Assembly (NCBI GenBank): GCA_017432685.1
Contig: JAFRIR010000004.1
Coordinates: forward strand, 1-56,382
Length of the DNA stretch: 56,382 nucleotides
Reading direction: 5' to 3'
From: Flexilinea sp.
Lineage (GTDB): Bacteria; Chloroflexota; Anaerolineae; Anaerolineales; Anaerolineaceae
Below, piece after piece: positions 42,099 to 49,963 of this stretch (positions are counted from its first letter, which is position 1; each line of letters starts with the position of its first letter). The notes under the pieces are model-generated. The model was not told the DNA's origin, searched no databases, and saw only the letters and a list, made by a program, of their open reading frames with translations. Position numbers and translations under genes: made by a program.

Positions 42099-43209
42099 TA
42101 AACGCCTTCAGATAATCTGCTGCGGTTTTACGGATGTCAAAGGATGCAGCCAGTTCAAGACTGGCGTATCTCATTTTCAGAAGTCTGTCGCTATCAGTCA
42201 GAAGAGTTCTTAAATTATGCGCATAGGTTTTTGTATCATCAGGAGCCTGTACAAAACCGTTCACACCTTCTTTGATGATCTCCGGATTCCCGCCGGCATT
42301 GCTCAGCAATAAAGCCAGCCCGGAAGCCATCCCCTGGATCCCGGTCACCGGCAGTCCCTCCGAAAGCGAGGGCATGAAAAGGATGTCGCTGTGATGAAAG
42401 ATTTCGATCACTTCTTCCGGAGTTTTCCATCCGGGAAACGCTACCCGATCCGACAGGCCTTTTTCCTCACATAATCCCATGATCATATCCCTGTCCTGTC
42501 CGTCACCGATCAGTGTCGCGTGCCAGTTCAGATCCCGAACCTCCGCAAGCGTTTTGATGATCTGTGCAAGGTTTTTCTGCGGTACAAAACGACCGGCAAA
42601 AACGATCTCCGGTGTATCATGCTTTACGATTTCCGGATTTTTGATCATCTCGTAGTCGATGCCGTTGGGTATCACGTCGATCGGCACGTTATACGTCTTC
42701 AGCGCCATAGCCCGGGAAAACTCACTGACTGCGACCACCCTGGCAGCGTTCTTCCAAATCGGAGGAGTAAAGGGCTGAATGTATCGAAACCACTTTTTTG
42801 TTTTCTCGGGGGAGGCGCCGGGAATGTCACCCAGGTGAGCGGTGATCACATAAGGAACCTTCATCTTTTTGGCAGCGATCATTGCCGCCGGCCCATTGGG
42901 AACAGCAAAGTGAACATGGATCAGATCCGGCTGGAAGTCTTTGCAATCAAAGAGGCAGTAGCGGCTGGCAGCCGAAACGTAACCGATCATGGCGCCCATT
43001 TTTGCCCGGAAAGATTCCGTCCTGTGACAATCTAAACGAACCACATCCAAACCATCAATGTTTTCCCGGTGAGGAAGATCTCCGAACCGGGCTGTCACGA
43101 CTCGGACCCGATGTCCGGCTTTGACCCATTGCAGGGATAGATCTCTGGCAATCGGTCCGCCGCCCCCGCCGATCGGCGGAAATTCATGGATCAAAACAAG
43201 AATATTCAT
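42082..43209 (-). CDS. Glycosyltransferase family 4
   Basis: 375 residues, GT-B fold. The N-terminus MNILVLIHEFPPIGGGGGPI carries the glycine-rich acceptor loop typical of GT4. Further blocks are IHVHFAVPNG, IPNGIDYEMI, FAGRFVPQKNLAQIIKTLAEV and the donor site FMPSLSEGLPVTGIQGMASGLAL. It is a cytoplasmic enzyme of surface glycan synthesis. The last codons come from a heptamer array. A G-rich-headed repeat element lies between this gene and the GT2 gene upstream. Confidence 0.9.
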   Translation of the reverse strand: MNILVLIHEFPPIGGGGGPIARDLSLQWVKAGHRVRVVTARFGDLPHRENIDGLDVVRLDCHRTESFRAKMGAMIGYVSAASRYCLFDCKDFQPDLIHVHFAVPNGPAAMIAAKKMKVPYVITAHLGDIPGASPEKTKKWFRYIQPFTPPIWKNAARVVAVSEFSRAMALKTYNVPIDVIPNGIDYEMIKNPEIVKHDTPEIVFAGRFVPQKNLAQIIKTLAEVRDLNWHATLIGDGQDRDMIMGLCEEKGLSDRVAFPGWKTPEEVIEIFHHSDILFMPSLSEGLPVTGIQGMASGLALLLSNAGGNPEIIKEGVNGFVQAPDDTKTYAHNLRTLLTDSDRLLKMRYASLELAASFDIRKTAADYLKAFNKIRN

Positions 43210-43236
43210 TGATAAAGGTCACCTCTATAAACTATC

Positions 43237-43385
43237 GGGCGGGGGTATGGGGGCTGCATAGTAATAGCCTGCTCCGTAAGGTACGCGCTGCCGCCCGGTT
43301 TGTATGCGGAGCAGGAGCTTCGCCCCCGGAAACCATGGCGCGGGAAGGTTACTTTCCGATAAAAAATATTTCTGAATCCCGCGCC
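43237..43385. repeat. G-rich-headed repeat with hairpin tail, copy 3
   Basis: The head is GGGCGGGGGTATGGGGG. The middle contains GCCTGCTCCGTAAGG and GCGGAGCAGG, which pair, and the tail pairs GGCGCGGGA (43337) with TCCCGCGCC (43377). It fills most of the 229-base gap between the glycosyltransferase genes. Confidence 0.88.
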
Positions 43386-43438
43386 TTTATGAATGAAATG
43401 TGAATGTGGATATATTTTCAAGACTATTTGAGGGTTTT

Positions 43439-44449
43439 TCAGAACCTGGCTTCTGAATGGTGCGCGGGACCGGACTTGTATGAATCTTTGCTGTCCGAAT
43501 CACTGTCATCAAAATTGATCAGTTCCCGGATGTGGTAGACTGTCTTTCCCTGGGACTCATGATAAGTACGGACCAGCAGCTCCGCGATCAGACCCATCAG
43601 GATGGAAAGAAAACCCATGATAAACACCATGATCGAGAGCATGAAAAGAGGCGAAGCCATGACGGAAACACCCCAGAAAATGCGCCGGATCCCCAGGAAC
43701 AGCAGCACCAGGAAAGAAAAACCGGAAAGGATCAGCCCGGTGCCGCCAAACAAATAAATCGGTTTATCAGCGTAACTGGAAAGAAATTTGACCGTGATCA
43801 GGTCAAGGGTCACCTTTGCGATCCGCTCAAAGCCATATTTTGATTTTCCCAGCCTGCGTGGATGATGTTTGACCGGCATTTCAACGATCCTGGCCCCATA
43901 GGTGTTCGCAAAAGCCGGAATGAAGCGGTGCATTTCCCCGTAAAGGCGGAAACCGGTGATAACTTCCCGTCGATAGGCTTTCAGCGTGCAGCCGTAATCG
44001 TGCAGGTTCACTCCGGTGACCTTGCAGATGATCCGGTTGGCAATGCGGGAAATGAAAGATCTCAGAAACGGGTCCTGTCGGTCCTTCCGCCAGCCGCTGA
44101 CCAAATCATAGCCCTCATCCAGTTTCTTCAGCATGGCAGGTATATCGGTCGGATCATTTTGCAGATCGGCGTCCATCAGGACGATGATCTCACCGGAAGA
44201 GTGGTCGACACCCGCAGCAATGGCAGCCGTCTGCCCGAAATTCCGGCGCAGACCGATCACTTTCACTCGAACGGGATCTTTCACGGCCAGTTCTTTCAGC
44301 GCCTCCAGGCTGTTGTCTTTCGAGCCATCATTGACAAGGATCAGTTCCCAATCTTTACCAAGATCGGCCAGAGCGTCCACAACAGCATTATATAACAAAG
44401 GGATGTTCTCATATTCGTTATAAACCGGCACAACTACTGAAAGATACAT
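43439..44449 (-). CDS. Glycosyltransferase family 2, polyprenyl-phosphate type
   Basis: 336 residues. A GT-A domain (1-230) begins MYLSVVVPVYNEYENIPLLY, with the metal site IIVLMDADLQNDP, then VSGWRKDRQDP and LKAYRREVITGF. Two membrane spans follow (about 233-258 and 267-292), as in ArnC/GtrB/DPM1-like proteins. It probably moves a sugar from a nucleotide to polyprenyl phosphate, feeding GT-C-type enzymes such as those at 19271, 21725 and 39181. It is separated by 10 bases from the ABC-F gene upstream. Confidence 0.92.
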   Translation of the reverse strand: MYLSVVVPVYNEYENIPLLYNAVVDALADLGKDWELILVNDGSKDNSLEALKELAVKDPVRVKVIGLRRNFGQTAAIAAGVDHSSGEIIVLMDADLQNDPTDIPAMLKKLDEGYDLVSGWRKDRQDPFLRSFISRIANRIICKVTGVNLHDYGCTLKAYRREVITGFRLYGEMHRFIPAFANTYGARIVEMPVKHHPRRLGKSKYGFERIAKVTLDLITVKFLSSYADKPIYLFGGTGLILSGFSFLVLLFLGIRRIFWGVSVMASPLFMLSIMVFIMGFLSILMGLIAELLVRTYHESQGKTVYHIRELINFDDSDSDSKDSYKSGPAHHSEARF

Positions 44450-44459
44450 ATTATCCGTC

Positions 44460-46367
44460 CTATCCTTCGTTCAATTTTTCTTCGATTTCGGACCATTGCT
44501 CAAACAATTCGTCCAATTCCTGCTGTTTTTTATTATACAACACTCCTGCCGATGTCATATCTTCATATGAGAGCAAGGAAGAATTAATCTTTTTGGACAA
44601 ATCCGAAACTTCTTCTTCCAGTACAGATATTTTTGATTCCAGTTCTTCACGCTGCCTCGACAGCTTCCAGATCACCCCGTTGGAAAGCTTCTTTTTCTCA
44701 GATACCTCTGCGGAAGTGTTTTTTGATTTTTCAACAGCTTTCTCGTCCGGTGCGCTGAGCTGTTTTTTATATTCTTTATACTGGCTGTAGGTGCCGTTAT
44801 AAACGAATAGTGTTTGTTTTTCCGGCATGACTTCCCAAATCTGTGTGCCGACAGCATCGATCAGGTAACGGTCATGAGAAACCAGGATGATCGTCCCCTC
44901 AAAGCCCTTCAAAACCGATTGAAGCAATTCCTGAGCATCGATATCCAGATGGTTCATCGGCTCGTCCAGCAGCAGCAAATTAGCTCCCTGCAGCGCCAGA
45001 ATTGCCAGCGCCAGCCGGCCCTTTTCCCCGCCGGAAAGGACTTTCACTTTTTTGAATACGTCATCCCCGGTAAACAGATATTTCGCCAGGTAATTACGGA
45101 TCTGTGCCGGGAGCAGATTGGGCGCCACTTTATTGATCTCATCCATCAGGTCATTTTCCGGATCCAAATCCTCGTGAGCCTGTGCAAAATAGCCGATTTT
45201 CAGGTTCGCACCCAGCTTTGTTTCACCGGAAAGCGGCGGCATTTTCTCGAGGATCGTCTTGAGAAAGGTGGATTTTCCCGTTCCGTTCGGACCGATGATA
45301 GATGCACATTCTCCGCGCAGCAAAGTCAGATCCGGAACATGGAAAAGAACCTTTTTATCATCCTGATAACCGATTGCGAGATCTTTGGTGCGCAAAACAA
45401 GATCACCGGATCGCAGGTCTGTATTCAGCTTCAGATGCATGGAACGGGATTCCAGCGGTTTGACGACCCGCGATTCGGAAAGCAGCGTTTCCAGGCGTTT
45501 CCGTCGTCCCTGCGCCTGCCGGGTGTTCTGTCCTGCAATATTGCGCCGGATATATTCCTCTTCTTTGGCGATAAACTCCTGCTGTCGTTCGTATTCAGCC
45601 AGCTGCCTTTGGTATCGTTCTTCCCGCTGCTGCAGGTAAGCGGAATAATTGCCGTGATAGGTTTCAAACTTGAAAGAAAGTTCCCAGATCGTATTGACAC
45701 ACTGGTCAAGAAAATAACGGTCATGGGAGACCATCACGACAGCGCCGTCAAAATCACGAATGTAACTTTCCAGCCACTCGATGGAATTGATATCCAGATG
45801 GTTCGTCGGTTCGTCGAGAACCAGGAGCTGCGGATCGGAAACGAGGATCCTGGCCAGATAAGCACGGATTTTTTGACCGCCGGAAAGCTGCTGCCAGGGA
45901 CGGTGCTCTTCGCCGTTTGTTAAACCAAGTCCCTGCAAAATCTGGCTTATTTTTGAGCGATAGGTATAACCGCCGCTGTTTTCAAAATTGTTCTGGATCC
46001 TGCCATAGGTTTCGAGCAGAGCCTGATCATCCGGATGTTTGAGAAGATCATCTTCCATGCGATTGAGCTGCTCCTGTGTTTTGATCAACTCAGAAAAGGA
46101 TTCCAGACAGCTTTCGTAAGGAGTTTTGTTGGAAGAGATCTCGATCTGCTGTGGAAGGTAACCGATGGTGAGGTCTTTGGCGCGTGAAACGGTGCCGGTA
46201 TCCGGATCATCCAGCCCGACAAGGATCTTCAGTAAAGTCGTCTTCCCGGAACCGTTTTCTCCCACAAACCCGATGCGGGCTTTTTGCGGTACGGATAAAG
46301 AGATCTCTGAGAAGATATCCAGATCACCGAATGACTTTGAAATTGAATTAGCAGTAAGCAAGCTCAT
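44460..46367 (-). CDS. ABC-F family ATPase (Uup/YdiF-like)
   Basis: 635 residues with two ABC domains and no membrane part. The first has GENGSGKTT, LSGGQKIRAYLARIL and LLVLDEPTNHLDI; the second has GPNGTGKST, LSGGEKGRLALAILAL and LLLLDEPMNHLDI. A charged linker with EEEYIRRNIAGQNTRQAQGRRKRLE lies between them, and a C-terminal coiled coil (about 565-635) follows. ABC-F proteins bind the ribosome and help with stalled translation or antibiotic protection. Arrangement and length match the Uup/YdiF group rather than dedicated resistance proteins. It is the first gene of the minus-strand run leading to GT2. Confidence 0.93.
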   Translation of the reverse strand: MSLLTANSISKSFGDLDIFSEISLSVPQKARIGFVGENGSGKTTLLKILVGLDDPDTGTVSRAKDLTIGYLPQQIEISSNKTPYESCLESFSELIKTQEQLNRMEDDLLKHPDDQALLETYGRIQNNFENSGGYTYRSKISQILQGLGLTNGEEHRPWQQLSGGQKIRAYLARILVSDPQLLVLDEPTNHLDINSIEWLESYIRDFDGAVVMVSHDRYFLDQCVNTIWELSFKFETYHGNYSAYLQQREERYQRQLAEYERQQEFIAKEEEYIRRNIAGQNTRQAQGRRKRLETLLSESRVVKPLESRSMHLKLNTDLRSGDLVLRTKDLAIGYQDDKKVLFHVPDLTLLRGECASIIGPNGTGKSTFLKTILEKMPPLSGETKLGANLKIGYFAQAHEDLDPENDLMDEINKVAPNLLPAQIRNYLAKYLFTGDDVFKKVKVLSGGEKGRLALAILALQGANLLLLDEPMNHLDIDAQELLQSVLKGFEGTIILVSHDRYLIDAVGTQIWEVMPEKQTLFVYNGTYSQYKEYKKQLSAPDEKAVEKSKNTSAEVSEKKKLSNGVIWKLSRQREELESKISVLEEEVSDLSKKINSSLLSYEDMTSAGVLYNKKQQELDELFEQWSEIEEKLNEG

Positions 46368-46397
46368 ATTTTACCCGTGCAAAAGTATACCACAAGG

Positions 46398-46429
46398 GAA
46401 ATGAGAAATGAGAAATGAGAAATGAGAAG
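46398..46429 (-). repeat. Heptanucleotide array (AAATGAG)n
   Basis: About four perfect AAATGAG units lie just upstream of the ABC-F start. Confidence 0.85.
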
Positions 46430-46470
46430 AGGCATTGTTACAAATATATTGGGCACATCTATAAAATAAA

Positions 46471-46610
46471 GAGCGGGGGTATGGGGGCGGCAGGTTATAA
46501 CCTGCTCCGATAGGTATGGACTTCGCCCAGTTTGGATGCGGAGCAGGAGCTTCGCCCCACGGAAATCTCTTGCGTAAATTTAGAGAATTGATTCTCTGAA
46601 TTTACGCAAG
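46471..46610. repeat. G-rich-headed repeat with hairpin tail, copy 4
   Basis: The head GAGCGGGGGTATGGGGGCGG is identical to the copy at 21525. The middle is like copy 3 (GCGGAGCAGGAGCTTCGCCC). The tail is a 20-bp stem with one mismatch (46569-46588 with 46591-46610). With the heptamer array it fills most of the 424-base gap before the cyclophilin gene. Confidence 0.9.
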
Positions 46611-46692
46611 ACAGATTGAAATCTGTTTTTTAGCGGTACTTATACATAATGAAATGATGTTGTTTTTTTTGATATTTATTGACGGAAAGAAT

Positions 46693-46708
46693 TGTTTCAC
46701 GTGAAACA
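46693..46708. promoter_or_regulatory. parS site 1
   Basis: TGTTTCACGTGAAACA is the canonical ParB-binding 16-mer. Here it is part of a perfect 24-bp palindrome (46689-46712). Confidence 0.88.
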
Positions 46709-46739
46709 ATTCTTCTTGTTTCATGTTTCTTATTTGGAA

Positions 46740-46755
46740 TGTTTCACGTGAAACA
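46740..46755. promoter_or_regulatory. parS site 2
   Basis: A second exact TGTTTCACGTGAAACA, 47 bp after the first and 36 bp before the cyclophilin start. Two sites this close are very unlikely by chance and mark an origin-proximal centromere region. Confidence 0.88.
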
Positions 46756-46791
46756 TTTGAAGTTATAATAGTTGTTAAGGAGATATACATT

Positions 46792-47301
46792 ATGGCAAAA
46801 ACTTACACAAAAAAACCTGAATTTGCGCTTGACCTTAAGAAAAAGTATTATGCTGTTTTTCATACGGATAAAGGTGATATCAAAGTCAAATTGTTTTCAG
46901 ATAAAGTACCTTTGACTGTCAACAATTTTGTATTTCTTGCACATGAAGGTTTTTATGATAATACGATTTTTCATCGTGTTATCAAAGATTTTATGGTACA
47001 GGGCGGTGATCCCACCGGTACCGGCATGGGCGGTCCGGGATATCAGTTCAAGGATGAATTTGTTCCGGAATTGAAACATAATAAACCGGGCATTCTTTCT
47101 ATGGCAAATGCCGGTCCGAACACCAACGGTTCCCAATTCTTTATCACCCATGTTCCGACACCCTGGCTCGACGGTCATCATACTGTCTTCGGTGAGGTCG
47201 TTGAAGGGATGGATGTGGTGCTGGCAATTCCGGAACGGGATCCGCGTTTTTCCGGTTCTCCTGCCGGCAAGCTGAATTCCGTGGAGATCATTGTTGAGTA
47301 G
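46792..47301 (+). CDS. Peptidyl-prolyl cis-trans isomerase, cyclophilin type
   Basis: 169 residues. The ATG at 46792 follows AAGGAGATATACAT; the longer frame to 46723 runs over the parS sites. Cyclophilin blocks are complete: [19 protein letters not shown] (catalytic arginine in FHRVI), [26 protein letters not shown] and [18 protein letters not shown]. It has no signal peptide, so it is cytoplasmic. It assists protein folding at prolyl bonds. The flanking parS sites and DnaA-box cluster suggest an origin-proximal position. Confidence 0.95.
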   Translation: MAKTYTKKPEFALDLKKKYYAVFHTDKGDIKVKLFSDKVPLTVNNFVFLAHEGFYDNTIFHRVIKDFMVQGGDPTGTGMGGPGYQFKDEFVPELKHNKPGILSMANAGPNTNGSQFFITHVPTPWLDGHHTVFGEVVEGMDVVLAIPERDPRFSGSPAGKLNSVEIIVE

Positions 47302-47362
47302 ATGTTTCTTTTCTATTCATTTATTTTCAATATTTAATTGTCTTAATTAAGGCTGTTGACAG

Positions 47363-47532
47363 TGTGGATTATTTTTGAAATTTACAGTAATTACTCGTAA
47401 TCTTAAAGAAAACTTATTCACACTGTCTCCTTTGAAAAACATGTTTTTGTTGACAGAAAAGGTGGATAAACTTTATCCACCTTTTTATGCACAGATCAAA
47501 GCATAAATCTGTCCACACTTTTGTGTGGATAT
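47363..47532. other. Cluster of DnaA-box-like 9-mers, candidate oriC
   Basis: Two exact TTATNCACA boxes (TTATTCACA at 47414, TTATGCACA at 47485) and four single-mismatch boxes (TGTGGATTA at 47363, GGTGGATAA at 47461, TTATCCACC at 47473, TGTGGATAT at 47524) fall within 170 bases. The flanks are AT-rich, and two parS sites lie about 600 bp to the left. The pair at 47461/47473 also forms a hairpin followed by TTTTT, so a terminator of the cyclophilin gene is an overlapping reading. No dnaA or dnaN gene lies in the window. Confidence 0.55.
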
Positions 47533-47593
47533 TTTATAAACTGCGAGTTCTTTCAAATTCAACAAATACTCTGATATTATTAATAAGTCCTGA

Positions 47594-47660
47594 AAATATG
47601 CAACTACTGCAGATTTTATCCTCATGAAATATGCAATTGTTGCATATTTCATGAGGATAA
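47594..47660. repeat. 33-bp-period repeat and perfect 45-bp palindrome upstream of ATPase 3
   Basis: AAATATGCAACTACTGCA at 47594 and AAATATGCAATTGTTGCA at 47627 are spaced 33 bp apart. The second lies in a perfect palindrome with 21-bp arms (47616-47636 and 47640-47660) around TTG. Both cores have ATGCAA...TTGCAT-type symmetry. Confidence 0.88.
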
Positions 47661-47689
47661 GTTATAATTCATCTAACTCAAGTCATGTC

Positions 47690-47731
47690 AACCTGTTTTG
47701 TTGACTTAGAATTGAGTCAACAAAACAGGTT
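47690..47731. repeat. Perfect 17-bp inverted repeat upstream of ATPase 3
   Basis: AACCTGTTTTGTTGACT at 47690 pairs perfectly with 47715-47731 across an 8-base loop. It lies 62 bases before the ATG at 47794. It may be a regulator site or an attenuating hairpin; no T-run follows. Confidence 0.8.
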
Positions 47732-47793
47732 ATGATGATTTGTTTAAAAGAGATACCGACTTTTTTTAGAAACATATAATCGTGGAGTAACTT

Positions 47794-49092
47794 ATGCTGC
47801 AAAGAAAAATAATGAGCGTTTTACAGAATTGGAAAAAATCAGAAAGCAAAGAATGCCCAATCATTCATGGCGTTCGTCAATGCGGCAAAACATTCATTGT
47901 ACGACGCTTTGCAGAAGAAAATTATGAACATTTCATTGAAATCAATTTTATTGAACGACCAGAAATGAAACAAGTATTTGCCGGGAATCTAACCGTGGAT
48001 AATTTGATAAAGGGAATTATCCTCTATATGAAAGACGCAATCTTTGTTCCCGGAAAAACTTTGCTGTTTCTGGATGAAATTCAGGATTGTCCTCAGGCAC
48101 GAACATCATTGAAATTTTGGGCAGATGACGGTCGTTTTGACGTAATTGCATCCGGGTCGCTTTTGGGTATGAGTTATAAGGAGGAGGTCTCTATTCCGGT
48201 CGGATACGAGCTGCCGATTGATATGTATCCATTGGATTTTGAAGAATTTCTGCAAGCGGTCGGTGTTGAAAAAGATCAAATTGAAGGTCTGTCTTTGTAT
48301 ATCAGTGGGCAGAAAACAATTCCGGATTATATCCATGATATCTTTCTTGAACATCTCAGAGAGTTTATGGTCGTAGGCGGTATGCCAGAGGCAGTAAATG
48401 AATTTGTAAAAAGCAGTAACTATCAGAATGTTCATCAAATCCAGCAGAAAATTTTGCGGGACTACCAGGATGATATCGCAAAATATGCTGAAAACGCGGA
48501 TCGGATAAAAGCGAGAGCCTGCTACCTTTCAATCCCCAGACAGCTTACCAAAGAAAATCATAAATTTCAATATTCCGTGGTGGAAAAGAAAGGTACAGCC
48601 AGAAAATTTGAAAGCAGCCTGGATTGGCTTCTCGGTGCCGGAATGATCGTTAAATCCTATAATGTTTCACTTCCGGAATTCCCTCTGATGGCCTATGTAA
48701 AAGAAGACCTTTTTCGGGTTTATCTCAGTGATATCGGTTTATTTACATCCATGTTCGGTTATCAAATGAAAGAGGCGATACTGAATGATACTTTAGTAGG
48801 TCCTGCCAAGGGCGGATTGTACGAAAGTCTTGTTGCTGATATATTTTATAAAAAAGGTGAAAACCTTTATTATTTTAAAAAAGATGATTCCTCTTTGGAA
48901 ATCGAATTTCTTCTGGAAAGGAGTGCTTCTGTTGTTCCGGTGGAAGTAAAAGCCAATAAAGGTTCTACACGTTCTTTGAATGAACTTCTGAAGAACGACA
49001 GGATAAAAAAAGGCTATAAACTGACTTCACAAAACGCGGGAATCGCTGAGAAAAAAATAACTCTGCCGCTATATCTTGCGTCAAAAATATAA
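47794..49092 (+). CDS. AAA-family ATPase with DUF4143-type C-terminus (ATPase 3)
   Basis: 432 residues. Walker A is GVRQCGKTF near residue 26 and Walker B LLFLDEIQD near residue 90, followed by VIASGSLLGM and YPLDFEEFL. VVGGMPEAV and the closing SLEIEFLLER...VVPVEVKANKG complete the family pattern (nuclease-like E...E-x-K). The group is widespread in anaerobes with no agreed function. The gene is AT-rich and placed right beside the candidate origin. Of the three ATPases it has the most elaborate upstream DNA: a 33-bp repeat, a 45-bp palindrome and a second perfect inverted repeat. Confidence 0.9.
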   Translation: MLQRKIMSVLQNWKKSESKECPIIHGVRQCGKTFIVRRFAEENYEHFIEINFIERPEMKQVFAGNLTVDNLIKGIILYMKDAIFVPGKTLLFLDEIQDCPQARTSLKFWADDGRFDVIASGSLLGMSYKEEVSIPVGYELPIDMYPLDFEEFLQAVGVEKDQIEGLSLYISGQKTIPDYIHDIFLEHLREFMVVGGMPEAVNEFVKSSNYQNVHQIQQKILRDYQDDIAKYAENADRIKARACYLSIPRQLTKENHKFQYSVVEKKGTARKFESSLDWLLGAGMIVKSYNVSLPEFPLMAYVKEDLFRVYLSDIGLFTSMFGYQMKEAILNDTLVGPAKGGLYESLVADIFYKKGENLYYFKKDDSSLEIEFLLERSASVVPVEVKANKGSTRSLNELLKNDRIKKGYKLTSQNAGIAEKKITLPLYLASKI

Positions 49093-49216
49093 AACATACA
49101 AACACAGAAGGCTGATCAATCGAAAAAAAATATCTTGAAAACTCTCTTCCTTTGTGTTACTATCATAATATAAAAATATAATCTCTGGCAAAAAGAGAAT
49201 GAAAGGAAAAATAGAT

Positions 49217-49789
49217 ATGAAGAAGAATTTAGGTGTGGTCCCCGCAGTATACCCGATGCCCGTCCTGATGGTTGCGGCATATGATGAAAACGGAAAAGTT
49301 AACGTGATGAATGCCGCCTGGGGCATGATCTGCGCTACGGATAAAATCGCCCTTTTTATTGATGAGGAACACAAAACCACCCAGAACCTGCTGAAAAGCA
49401 AAGCCTTTACCGTCAGTCTTGCCGACAAAGAACACATGGAAGTGGCGGACTTTTTCGGTATTGCAACCGGCAACAAGATGGATGATAAATTCGAACGAAC
49501 AGGATATACCGCTGTGAAGAGTGAATTTGTCAATGCTCCGGTGATCGATGAATTCCCGGTTGTGATGGAATGTGAACTGGCGGAAGTCGTTACCAGCAGC
49601 ACCTTCTACTGCATCGTCGGCAAAATCATCAACACTGCCGCAGAAGAAGCGGTACTCTCCGATAAAGGAAAAGTCGATCCGGCAAAACTCAACGCGTTGA
49701 TCTTTGACCAGTTCCAGAGCAGTTACTATGTCTCAGGAGAAAAGGTCGGCCGAGCCTGGAATGCCGGCGCCGGGCTGATGAAGAAGTAA
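49217..49789 (+). CDS. Flavin reductase-like FMN-binding protein
   Basis: 190 residues from the ATG at 49217; an ATG at 49199 would add six residues. It has the split-barrel pattern of the flavin reductase-like family: VYPMPVLMVAAYDENGKVNVMNAAW at the N-terminus, TTQNLLKSKAFTVSLADKEHMEVADFFG, then FPVVMECELAEVV and FYCIVGKII. It is cytoplasmic, binds FMN and probably serves as a redox protein in anaerobic metabolism; the partner is unknown. It stands alone, followed by an imperfect terminator-like hairpin. Confidence 0.9.
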   Translation: MKKNLGVVPAVYPMPVLMVAAYDENGKVNVMNAAWGMICATDKIALFIDEEHKTTQNLLKSKAFTVSLADKEHMEVADFFGIATGNKMDDKFERTGYTAVKSEFVNAPVIDEFPVVMECELAEVVTSSTFYCIVGKIINTAAEEAVLSDKGKVDPAKLNALIFDQFQSSYYVSGEKVGRAWNAGAGLMKK

Positions 49790-49806
49790 AGATTTCTTTT
49801 CAATAC

Positions 49807-49862
49807 AAAAACAGGGCTGTCAACAGTGTTTCGGAAATGAAAAAAGTTGATAGCCTTGTTTT
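49807..49862 (+). terminator. Probable terminator after the flavin reductase-like gene
   Basis: AAAACAGGGCTGTCAAC and GTTGATAGCCTTGTTTT form an imperfect 17-bp stem with a T-rich end. It lies 18 bases after the stop. Confidence 0.5.
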
Positions 49863-49886
49863 CTTCTTCAGAACAGAAAAAAAAAA

Positions 49887-49963
49887 CTGTTCAGAACCTG
49901 GCGACGCATCACGAGATACAGCCCTGCTGTGCCGGCTGCGCAGCAGCATCAGATCTGTCGTGT
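49887..49963 (+). repeat. 96-bp dispersed palindromic element, copy C (truncated)
   Basis: Begins CTGTTCAG and matches copies A and B up to CAGCATCAGA, then diverges and ends at the stop codon of the convergent gene at 49964. Confidence 0.85.

Noticed and set aside
46471..46610. Insertion sequence between ABC-F and cyclophilin genes
   Set aside because: There is no transposase frame. The structure matches a short non-coding repeat with four copies.
47461..47486. Ordinary terminator of the cyclophilin gene as sole explanation of the DnaA-box-like words
   Set aside because: The hairpin explains two of the six words but not the two exact boxes at 47414 and 47485 or the outer ones, so both readings were kept.
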